Shown here: positions 1 to 8,996 of the stretch, in pieces
Position numbering within the stretch: the stretch's first letter is position 1
Layout of the letters: each line of letters starts with the position of its first letter
Assembly (NCBI GenBank): GCA_011800805.1
Contig: MPNW01000392.1
Location: forward strand, 292,028-327,414
DNA length: 35,387 nt
Direction: 5' to 3'
Source of the DNA: Hirudo medicinalis
Lineage: Eukaryota; Annelida; Clitellata; Hirudinida; Hirudinidae
Position numbers and translations under genes: made by a program
The notes under the pieces: model-generated
What the model was told of the DNA's origin: nothing
Database searches by the model: none
Seen by the model: the letters and a program-made list of their open reading frames with translations, nothing else

Positions 1-7
1 GACGATC

Positions 8-38
<31 letters not shown>

Positions 39-46
39 TGAATGAC

Positions 47-106
<60 letters not shown>

Positions 107-112
107 CGAGAC

Positions 113-150
<38 letters not shown>
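1..150. repeat. (ACG)n then (ATG)n microsatellite
   Basis: About ten ACG units run into about 30 ATG units with two interruptions (GAGACG). The apparent poly-Met frame here is only the repeat. Confidence 0.95.
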
Positions 151-865
151 CTGTTGAGGTCAGCGAAATTTGTCCTTATTATATCTTTGCTCGCTCAAGC
201 GTGGATTTGTTTGACATATTTTTTAACGTTAAACTTTCTGTTTCCATTGCTTTGCCTTCAAATTGGACATGCATCATGTCTGACGCATCACGTGTTGCAA
301 GTTGTAAAAATGTTGTAAATGTCTTCAAAATATGCTAATAATGCGTTGTGAATGTGTTGTTTTGTGTTGTAAGTGTGTCGTGAAGGTGCTGTAAAAGGCT
401 AAATAAATTGTGTAATTTCAAAAAAATGACCAATGCACTTGTGGCTCCACGATTCCACGGGAGAACTGCTGATTGATTATTTGCAACCCGTGTTTATTTC
501 TTGACTCAACTCAATTGCTTGACTTTCTTCCTCACCCAAGCCTTATTTCCAACAACAAAAACAAAAACAACAACGACGACGACGACGACAACAACAAGAA
601 TAACGTTCAATTACAAAATATATCCATAAAAATTATTTTAAATGAATTCAAAAAATCCAAATCTGGATTCAATCGCCGATTTTTTTGCCGATATTTCTCA
701 TCGATGACAATATCGATCCTTCGTTTGTTTATTTTTATTTTTGCTTCAACAAATATTATTTTGTATATTATTTTGTATATTATACCATTATTTTGCTCAA
801 ATGTTTTTGATGAAAAGCTGTTTAAATCGATAAATATTACTCATTGTTGTTGAAGATTTGTCATT
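150..865. other. Intergenic, no gene seen
   Basis: AT-rich sequence with stops in all frames except short runs; an ACAA/ACG-rich stretch at 555-600 yields Asn/Asp codons only. Nothing else recognised. Confidence 0.5.
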
Positions 866-905
866 GATGCTGATGATGATGCTGATGATGATGATGGTGG
901 TGATG

Positions 906-937
<32 letters not shown>

Positions 938-1000
938 GATGATGATGACGCTGACGCTGATGATGATGGCGGCGGCGACGACGACGACGATGATGATGCA
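866..1000. repeat. (GAT)n microsatellite with GGT/GCT/GAC variants
   Basis: Interrupted trinucleotide array ending in GGC/GAC units directly upstream of the TATA candidate at 1017. Confidence 0.9.
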
Positions 1001-1016
1001 CCACGATCGTGGAGGC

Positions 1017-1024
1017 TATATAAG
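1017..1024 (+). promoter_or_regulatory. TATA box candidate (TATATAAG)
   Basis: GGCTATATAAGGG is a strong TATA consensus set in locally GC-richer sequence. An ATG lies about 45 bases downstream at 1068, followed by MGQRCMKTG and an AACAG, GTTCGT donor-like site near 1093. This could be a promoter plus short first exon, but I found no second exon. Confidence 0.3.
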
Positions 1025-1442
1025 GGAAGCAGATGGAGTCGTTGTGAGCTTATTTGTTGTTGAGACTATGGGACAACGATGCATGAAAACAGGTTCGTTT
1101 GTGTTTCGTTGGAGTCGTTCTAATTTAAATCAATTACTTATTTATTACTTGTCATGTCATGTTTTGCTGACATCAGCTTACTGTCACATGACATTAATTA
1201 ACCATTCATGATTATTTGAATGCATGGAATTGAAAATTTTCCAATTGCATTAATCTTACGATTAACGAGAATTATTGTTAATACACGTAATAAATTTTGT
1301 AATATTTAACATTAAGTTTTATAATATTTTGACAAATGTAAGTTTTAATGTGAAATAAGAAATTGGTTGCACAACAGTGAAAGTTGCATGAGTGTAAAAC
1401 AGGCAAATGAAGGCCTAAACGAGTGATTGAATGCAATTAATG

Positions 1443-1488
<46 letters not shown>

Positions 1489-1699
1489 TTAGCTAATTTA
1501 ACATTTAAATATTGCTTGAATCATTGATTGGAATTAATGGATGAATGAATGAATGAATGAATGAATGAATGCACACACATCGTCACATCTGTCACGTGTC
1601 ACATCACGTGTCAGTCCTCGGAATAAGTGACGTTTTTCTTTCTAAACTGAGTTGAAATTCAAGCTCTTGAATGTCACATGTCATAGAAACAAAATATAC

Positions 1700-1731
<32 letters not shown>

Positions 1732-1993
1732 ATTATTAATATTATTATTATTATTTTAATTAAACATTGATATTATTAAAAACGATATTGTTGCACGATA
1801 TTAAAATGATTGCAAGAATAATCAAAATAATCAAATAATCAAAATAGCAGCGCAACGACATTTTGATCTTTTGATTTCGATGGTCCAACAACCGGTGACT
1901 AATAACGGGATTTACTTATTAAATTAAATATTTACTTGCAATTATTTGGTTAAATAATGAGTCTGTTGTTATTTGAATGACCTTATTAAGTTT

Positions 1994-2082
1994 ATAATTA
2001 TGAATAAATTATACCATATAATTATGAATAAATTATACCATATAATTATGAATAAATTATACTATATAATTATGAATAAATG
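1994..2082. repeat. 24-bp tandem repeat, about 3.6 copies
   Basis: The unit contains ATAATTATGAATAAATTATA followed by CCAT; copy 3 has a C-to-T change. Spacing of GAATAAATTATA is 24 bp. Confidence 0.85.
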
Positions 2083-2458
2083 AATAAATATTATTATCGA
2101 GCAATTTCATTTATTATCGAGTCATTTCGAACGTCCAGTCTCTCCTTACGATTTAATTTATGATTTCAACTCAGCTTTAAGCTAGAATTTGATAGCTTTA
2201 ATTCGGTGTCATTATAATAATTTCATAATTAATGCATTAAATTAAGTGCCAATCATCATCATCATCACATCATCATCACATCACATCATCATCATCATCA
2301 CATTATTAATATTAAACATTATTTTATTACAACTGGAATGAAATCCTAGTGATATATAAAGAATAAAAATGAATTGATTGTTATTTGTTGTTGGTCGCAG
2401 GGCAACAGGTGTTCTCGGGTGGTGTAATAGAGCCTCGTGCACGTTTATCCTGCGCGTG

Positions 2459-2493
<35 letters not shown>

Positions 2494-2874
2494 AAGTGAG
2501 CAGAGGAGGAAATGTCTCCTACCTGCTCACAAGCAACAACCAAGAAAGTTTAATCGAGAAGAGTGACTCAAGCAAGTCATTTGTAGGATGAGGAGGGAGT
2601 AAGGTTGTAATGGGTGCTGAGACAAGTGAATCAATCGACTGTGATTGTGGATGACAACATGTCGTTGGAGAGAGTTACAAATTTTTAATATGCGATTAAT
2701 GAAAAAAATTAAAACAATTTAGCCTGTGTTTTAGCCGTGTCTGTTGAGCAAGAGTCTGGCCTAAGTTTGAATTGACGTCCTTTAGTGGATTTAATTGGTA
2801 AATCATAAAATAATAGCTACTTGAAAATACATTTTTAATTCTTTTACTTTTTCTTAAATGTCTTACTCATTTGA

Positions 2875-2970
2875 TGTAATTATGTTATAATTATTATCTT
2901 GTAATTATATTATAATTATTATCTTGTAATTATATTATAATTATTATCTTGTAATTATATTATAATTACG
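2875..2970. repeat. 25-bp tandem repeat, about 3.8 copies
   Basis: Units start GTAATTATATTATAATTATT and end ATCTT; the first copy has ATGTT in place of ATATT. Spacing of the TTATCTTG word is 25 bp. Confidence 0.85.
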
Positions 2971-3090
2971 TCAACGTAATTAATATTTTTCCGATGTCGA
3001 ACGAAAGAATGAACAAAAGAAGGAGAACAATGCTTGTCAACCAGGGTTGCTTAATTGCTTTTCTTTCTCTTCCGATTATGTGTCATCAAT

Positions 3091-3306
3091 ATGCATGTGT
3101 GAATGTTCGTATGTGACACTAACATGCATGTGTGGATGTTTGTATGTGACACTAACATGCATGTGTGAATGTTTGTATGTGACACTAACATGCATGTGTG
3201 GATGTTTGTATGTGACACTAACATGCATGTGTGGATGTTTGTATGTGACACTAACATGCATGTGTGAATGTTTGTATGTGACACTAACATGCATGTGTGG
3301 ATGTTG
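3091..3306. repeat. 33-bp minisatellite, about 6.5 copies
   Basis: TGACACTAACATGCATGTGT recurs every 33 bp (TGACACTA at 3114, 3147, 3180, 3213, 3246, 3279). Units alternate between GAATG and GGATG, with one C/T change in the first copy. Because 33 is a multiple of 3 and the unit lacks stops, open frames run across it in several frames on both strands; these are not genes. Confidence 0.95.
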
Positions 3307-3619
3307 AAGATTTGACTGCATACGTATTTATATAAGTTTGTTTACACTGATATGTAAACATGTCATCACCGAAGCGTGGGGGTTATGCGAGCCATTAACA
3401 ATATCATCATCATCTTGTAGTCATTCGGTAAACCATCGAATGACGAACCAACTTCTTATAATTAATTAATCGATAGTTAGTTGAATTAATTAATTCGTAA
3501 CTTACGATTAAATATTTCTGTAATGTCGCTAAATAATTAATTTGCATCACGAAGTTAACGATCGCATGGATCAACGGCGTTTCAAGCCTTTGTCATACCT
3601 TCCTAGTTCAGTAATAACA

Positions 3620-3768
3620 TGGAATAATAATAATAATAACAACAACAATAACAACAACAACAACAATAACAACAACAGCAATAATAATAATAATAACAAT
3701 AATAATAATAATAATAACAATAATAATAACAATAATAATAATAATAACAATAATAATAATAACAAATA
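3620..3768. repeat. (AAT)n/(AAC)n microsatellite
   Basis: About 50 trinucleotide units mixing AAT and AAC, reading as poly-Asn on + and poly-Leu on -. Repeat only. Confidence 0.95.
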
Positions 3769-3779
3769 GTAATAATGAA

Positions 3780-4350
3780 ACCTATGGCAACTTTGGGTGC
3801 ATTGAGTACCTAAACCACGTGGTAGTGTGACATTCGTTAATGCAGTAATAGTTACATTAAACTTTGTAATGTAAAAGAGCAGGATTAACTCATGAATATT
3901 AAAGAGACGAATATTTTATGATAATTAATTACATCTCATTATAATCGTCTCCTTACGGGAATATTTTTCGTGCTCGCATTCATTGGACCGCATCTTCGGT
4001 TCATTCGTGCGTGAACATTAAAATGGATTTAACTTACGATGATTTAGCATCTAATTACTTACATATAATAAGGGCTCCAATATTTATAAGCAGTAATTGA
4101 AATGCATTACAATATTTTTAGATGAACACTCTGAAATGTAAACAAATCATTGAAATGGACAACATGGGGCGGACAATTAATAATTTTAATTTGGAGGATT
4201 TGTAATCACCTACAAAGCCTACAAATAACTGGAAGCAGTTGAGATTGCTTGAGTTGATAATTAACTAATATCAATAATGTTAGTGTCACTCAGTTGATTA
4301 AATAATTAATAGGTTAATTGGTTGATCAATTAGCTAATTAACATCAATTA
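3780..4350. other. Intergenic, no gene seen
   Basis: AT-rich with frequent TTAATTAA-type words; no open frame above background and no recognised element. Confidence 0.5.
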
Positions 4351-4353
4351 ACA

Positions 4354-5058
4354 GCAGGGTGGATGTAATTCACGATTTTTTATTAAAAATCAAAACAATC
4401 AGATTTTTCCGATTTAAATCTGATTATTTTTATTTAAGGATACATATTATGGATTACATTACATTAGAATTTTCCTAAAATTGTTTCACCTTTTCTTCAA
4501 AGGTTACTGCAGCCATGGCAACCAAACAATTAATAACATCAATGTCTTCTTTTGCTCCAACATTTCACTCATTTGCGCAACATTGGTTGCATTACCCCGG
4601 ATAATCTAGCATTGTGTTGCATTGTGTTGCATTGTGTTGCCACTTTCAAGACACTTTTGTGACAATTATGTAACAACCTTCCACCTTAATGATGAATTTG
4701 TTGAATATTTATTAATGATGAATTTGTTGCGCACATAAACTTTGAAATTTGCTCACCAATCGTTTCCTTTTCCGATTTTGTTGTTTTCGTCGCTAGGACC
4801 ATGTCCACCATGTCCACCATGTCCTTGGAAAGCATTGGAAGGTGGAATAAAAAGATTTATCAATTAAATCAATAATAGTCTTCTGGTGTGTTACAGTTGC
4901 GCTTCCAGGTGACTTCAGTTACTCTGAGCCCGAGGTGCCTTCATCAGATTTACCAACAAACTTTAAATTGTTTAAATTGTTCATTTTTTTTATTAAATTA
5001 AATCATGGTTTTCGTTGATGGTTTAAATAGCCTTGATTTAAATCATATCCACCCCGGC
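4354..5058. mobile_element. Candidate non-autonomous DNA transposon with terminal inverted repeats
   Basis: The left end reads GCAGGGTGGATGTAATT and the reverse complement of the right end reads GCCGGGGTGGATATGATT, an imperfect inverted pair. Inside both ends are TTTAAATC/GATTTAAAT words, and a hairpin (AATCAGATT ... AATCTGATT) lies near 4400-4428. ATTAACA occurs just outside the left end and again at about 5063, a possible but offset target-site duplication. No transposase frame lies inside, so it would be mobilised in trans. Family unassigned. Confidence 0.45.
4610..4640. repeat. 10-bp tandem repeat ATTGTGTTGC, 3 copies
   Basis: Three exact copies inside the candidate transposon; a 9-bp CATGTCCAC repeat (3 copies) lies near 4800-4825. 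Confidence 0.85.
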
Positions 5059-5280
5059 TAACATTAACAACGGCTCACCCACAATTTATCCAGATACTTC
5101 ACGAGACTACAACTTACAGATTCTTCTTGATTTAAAATGTTGTCTTGATGTGTGCATTGGATAACCGAGTGGATAACTGGAGACCACATGAAGGGTTGGT
5201 TGATGTGAAGGGTTGTTGCTGAGACGTTCACACGAATGAAACACGAAGCCGTTTATTGCCGGCAGAAATTCACGATTGCT

Positions 5281-5350
5281 TTGGAGGTCAGTTCAAAGAT
5301 CAAAGGATCATTGGTTTGGAGGTCAGTTCAAAGATCAAAGGATCATTGGT
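5281..5350. repeat. Perfect 35-bp tandem duplication
   Basis: The block beginning TTGGAGGTCAGTTCAAAGAT is present twice with no differences, which suggests a recent duplication. Confidence 0.95.
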
Positions 5351-5454
5351 TTACGAGTTACAAAGAGGAATGCGAAACCCAACACCCCGTCTGTTTCCTC
5401 CCTCGTTACATCTGTTGCCATGTTGGAGCTGCTTTCTTTCTCGCTTTCGTCTGC

Positions 5455-5600
5455 CCATCCATCCTTCCATGCATCCACCCACCCATCCGTCCATCCACCC
5501 ATCCGTCCATCCACCCATCCATCCATCCACCCAAACGTCCAATCCATCCACCCATCCATCCACCCATCCATGCATGCATCCATCCATCCATCCATCATTC
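5455..5600. repeat. (CATC)n / CCAT-rich microsatellite
   Basis: Interrupted tetranucleotide array (CATCCATCCACC and similar). Readable in all frames on both strands, hence several spurious frames. Confidence 0.95.
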
Positions 5601-5757
5601 TGATGTTTTGAACATTTTNACACTTAATTTTGAAACCTAAGGCAATCAGCTATAATGTGCCGATGTAATATAAAATATGACTTTCATCCATCCACCCACT
5701 CATCCATCCATGCATGCATCCATCCATCCATCCATCATTCTGATGTTTTGAACATTT
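5565..5757. repeat. Direct duplication of a ~55-bp segment, 134 bp apart
   Basis: CATCCATGCATGCATCCATC followed by the word ATTCTGATGTTTTGAACATTTT occurs at about 5568-5618 and again at about 5702-5757. The first copy is followed by an ambiguous base (N at 5619). Confidence 0.85.
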
Positions 5758-5764
5758 TTTATTT

Positions 5765-5940
5765 TGAGGTATGATCAATATGATGTTGCAGAGAAATTTA
5801 AACGTCTGACTCATCACTCTGCTACCATGACAACGTATCAGCTGATCATTTTCAGCTGAAATTCGATTCTTTATTTGCTGATTATTTAAATGATTTCATT
5901 GTAAGAATATGATTTTTTAAATTTAAACAATAAGTGACAA
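5765..5940. other. Intergenic, no gene seen
   Basis: Unique AT-rich sequence; nothing recognised. Confidence 0.4.
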
Positions 5941-6005
5941 TGAAAAAAATAACAACAACAATAATAATAATAATAATAATAACGACGACGACAATAATAA
6001 CAACA

Positions 6006-6040
<35 letters not shown>
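5941..6040. repeat. (AAT)n/(AAC)n/(ACG)n microsatellite
   Basis: Mixed trinucleotide tract; the Ile/Val or Leu frames on the minus strand come from it. Confidence 0.9.
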
Positions 6041-6221
6041 GTCTGTGTAGCACTTGAAATGCATCCAGACCACATGGAAACTGTTAAAGTTGAATCCACT
6101 TTTGCATGGAAAACATGCACGAGTTTCTTTTCGTTTTTTGAAATTTTCTGCATTTTAAGTTAATGTTTATTTTATTTATTGTTTTATTACGTTTTGTGGT
6201 CGATTGAATTGTTTTTAATAA

Positions 6222-6355
6222 GACAATTAGTCGGTAAATAATCACTCTTAGTGTGTAATTAATAATAATTGATCAATAAATAATTAAAAATAAGATGATT
6301 AATCGGTTAATAATTACTCTCAGTTTATAATTAATAATAATTAATCAATAAATAA
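6222..6355. repeat. Imperfect ~72-bp tandem duplication
   Basis: The word order TCGGTAAATAATCACTCTTA, TAATTAATAATAATTGATCA, ATAAATAATT at 6226-6285 is repeated with several substitutions at 6302-6355. Confidence 0.7.
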
Positions 6356-6647
6356 TTGCTGTCACTGTGTGAGTGAAGTCACGAGTTAAAGTCTCGTTGC
6401 AACAAGAAATCACTAGGTTACTGTTACTGCATCTCAAAATGTTTTAAGTAATGAAATGAAATAATTTATTTGCAATATTATTCATAATTATTATTTAATC
6501 ATAATGTTATTTTCATTTATTATTTGATTGCAATATTATTTACATTCATAATTATAACGTTATTTATAATTGAACGACTTAATAGTGAAATATGGATGAA
6601 TGGATGTTCTGATGACATGAGTGAATGATTTAACGAACGAAGAATGA

Positions 6648-6745
6648 AGGGTTGCGTTCCTGCATGCGGCGGTAAAGCAACAGTCGTAATGTGTCGTGTT
6701 CGAAACCCAGCCTGGAACGCCCTCGTGTAGGGGCGCTATATAAAT
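6648..6745 (+). mobile_element. SINE-like fragment (tRNA B-box-like motif and GCGCTATATAAATG tail)
   Basis: A GC-rich island in AT-rich DNA contains GTGTTCGAAACCC, close to the RNA polymerase III B box of tRNA genes, about 30 bases after a weak A-box-like stretch (GGCGGTAAAGC). It ends GGGGCGCTATATAAATGATA, a tail style seen in many invertebrate SINEs. No cloverleaf can be formed with confidence, so it is not called a tRNA. Confidence 0.4.
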
Positions 6746-6849
6746 GATAGATTGAATAAAAAGTGCCTTCACATACTAAAGGGATACATAAGGCACTCAA
6801 AAGATAGGCTAATTGCAACATCTCATTGAGAACAGTGATTAATTAATTA

Positions 6850-6906
6850 ATAAATAATAATAATAATAATAATAATAATGATCTGTCATACTATCATTAT
6901 GGTTTC

Positions 6907-6939
<33 letters not shown>

Positions 6940-6966
6940 CATTGTTATTGTTAATATTATTATTAT
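6850..6966. repeat. (AAT)n followed by (ATT)n, inverted microsatellite pair
   Basis: An AAT tract at 6850-6880 and an ATT tract at 6908-6965 flank about 27 unique bases, so the region can form a long A:T hairpin. Confidence 0.85.
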
Positions 6967-7088
6967 TTCATGGTATGATATCACATGCTTTGAATAGTTA
7001 TGACAAGTAATGACACAATGACAATGACGATGTTGTGCATAATTTAACAGAGAAGAGAGATTCAGAAGACAATCAAAGCATAAACATC

Positions 7089-8439
7089 ATGTCACGTGAC
7101 TTCATATATAGGGCTCCCTTCAGCAACCCTCCAATTGAACTAAGGGCCGGCAACGAAGCCCTACTCATAAAAACACGACTGGTTCTCTCATACCGCAAGT
7201 GCAACATACAACCGAAACTGACTTCTCATTGGTCCGATCATCAGTCCCTATATCACCATATCCATCAACATCATCATCACAACCACCCTTCTCAGCAACA
7301 ATGTAGTCATCATCGACAATGCTGGAGGAAGATTTGGAAAACGAAAGAAGATTCAGGTTTCATTGAGGTGGATTCTGATGAGGTGAGAACTGCTGTTATC
7401 GTTATTGCTATAATATTTAAAATTAATAATAATAATAGTTTATTAGTTGTTAATTCCGATTTTTAATTTACTCGAGTTTAATCCTCAATTGACACAGGAT
7501 TTCATGACAAGCTTTCACTTGAACGTCTTTATAATGACCATCAATTATCCACGTTATGACCCAATTACCATGACCTAATTAATCATTTCGTAATTGGATA
7601 ATCTAATAACGTCTGCTTTCAGTTGATGGCCAACGAAAGCGAAACAAACTGTTGCAGACTCCTCGGTGATGCTGATGACGATGGCGACCAACATGCAATC
7701 AACTGCTTATCTACGTGCAGGGATTCAGCTGTTTATCAACCTCATCGTCATCGTCGTCATCGCCACCATTGTTGTTGTCATGACAGCAAAAGTCAAAAAC
7801 AGACGAAAAACCAAATGCCCCCCATCCATACGTCGGATGACGTAACCTCAGCATTCGTCAGCAGACGTCCCGGTGCATGTTTTGAGAGGGGATTTAGCAG
7901 ACGACAAAAGACCATTTCAGCATCCTCATCGACTGAATCCTTTGAGGAAGCTCAATTATTTAAAAGTAAACAACGCAAGAAGCGACCAATGACAGGACGT
8001 TGCCATCAGGAGGCAAACAAAATCTTTGGTGAGTCACATTTTAAAACTAATCACAGGAAGGCGGAGATGAAATTTTGCAAGCCAATTTCATTAATTACGT
8101 ATAATCTAACTAATCAGTTTAATTAGCTTTTTAATGACTTTTAGTTTTAAATGTTGATAAGGAGTGAAAGGCACCTCCTACATTTGAATTCAAAACATGC
8201 TTGATGATGAGTAACCTTATCCTCCATGATATGCAATCGATCACTTTCATTTGTTGACCTTTGTCAATTCAGCCTTTGACCTTCAAAGCGATCTGGATTT
8301 GATTTCAGATGTGCATGGTCAACTCGTCAGGCGAGACATCACGCACGACAGAACTGAGCTGCAGAAGATGATCAGAGAAAGTTTCATCTCCAACAAAGTC
8401 AAATTCTCAAATTCAATCTCAGTTAGGCATCCATCCTGA
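7089..8439 (+). CDS. Unrecognised three-exon gene, about 288 residues
   Basis: Proposed exons are 7089-7382, 7623-8028 and 8273-8439 (TGA). Donors are GAG then GTGAGA, and TTTG then GTGAGT; acceptors are CTTTCAG and CAATTCAG. The phases (0, then 1) fit, and the frame stays open across 867 nt, which is the main support. The start at 7089 (MSRDFIYR) is the first ATG in frame; an earlier exon is possible because the frame is open back to about 7035. Exon 1 has a His/Gln-rich stretch from CAT/CAC codons. Exon 2 begins acidic (DADDDGD), passes a His/Arg/Cys cluster, then becomes basic (KSKQRKKRP). Exon 3 ends with a charged probable helix (RTELQKMIRESF). I recognise no domain, signal peptide or membrane segment in this frame. 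It converges with the ADCK5-like gene. Part of the composition may come from expanded ATC/GTC repeats. Confidence 0.5.
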
Positions 8440-8624
8440 TTCACAAGTTCTTAGTGAGAGTATAATCTCCAGTCCTTAAAGGCTGTCCTGATGCATTTGA
8501 AACGCCACCCTAGTGACTTAAAATATTCCTGCATTCAGCCATCTACCGAAAGTCCACCACACCGAGATTGACGAACGGAATGAGTCTTAGACACCACCAA
8601 AGTTCAAAAGTAGAATTTAGTATG

Positions 8625-8632
8625 CAATAAAT
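8625..8632 (+). terminator. Poly(A) signal candidate for the 7.1-8.4 kb gene
   Basis: GCAATAAATG contains AATAAA about 190 bases after the TGA at 8439. It is the first such hexamer downstream of the stop. Confidence 0.4.
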
Positions 8633-8872
8633 GTTCTATAGATAAACATATTCCTTCCATCGCACATGTGCTCACACACGCACAACCTCGCACGGAAGTC
8701 CTCCATCCCCATTGTTCAACATCTACTTCTCCATTGGACATTTTTTTACAAATTCAAAAAGTGTCTTAATTTGTTTTCTTGTAGCTTTTACCAATAAACA
8801 GTTTTTATTCTCCTCAAGAATATTTTAATTGTAATAATTTAATTTTAATTAAAACCATTTAAAGGAAGAAAA

Positions 8873-8878
8873 ATTTAT
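8873..8878 (-). terminator. Poly(A) signal of the ADCK5-like gene
   Basis: The minus strand reads AATAAA about 120 bases after the TAG stop at 8997-8999, a normal distance for a cleavage signal. No other AATAAA lies between it and the stop. Confidence 0.55.
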
Positions 8879-8996
8879 TCATAAAATATCCAAGAGCTCT
8901 TCACTTTAGCTCCAAATTTACCTAAAAATGTTCTTCTATGAATTCTTCTGTGAAGGGTGGGCAAATGATTTGAGAAAAAGTCAGAGCAGAGTTCCA

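Larger units (their letters stand above)
1100..2990. other. AT-rich intergenic stretch with several microsatellites
   Basis: Contains (AAT)n at 1440-1486, (GAAT)n at 1541-1570, (ATT)n at 1698-1755, (ATC)n at 2252-2301 and (ATT)n at 2458-2491, plus the 24-bp and 25-bp tandem repeats listed separately. No coding frame that I can defend. Confidence 0.6.

Noticed and set aside
42..338. Poly-Met open frame
   Set aside because: It is the ATG microsatellite read in frame; the part after it has no coding features.
858..1211. Met-rich open frame on the plus strand
   Set aside because: GAT repeat read in frame, running into unique sequence by chance.
3091..3306. CRISPR-like array
   Set aside because: There are no unique spacers; the units are contiguous and the genome is eukaryotic.
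3047..3321. Repetitive Cys/His proteins on both strands
   Set aside because: All are translations of the 33-bp minisatellite.
5236..5640. Pro/His/Ser-rich proteins on both strands
   Set aside because: Produced by the CATC array; open in five frames at once.
6648..6745. tRNA gene
   Set aside because: A B-box-like word is present but no acceptor stem or anticodon arm can be folded with confidence.
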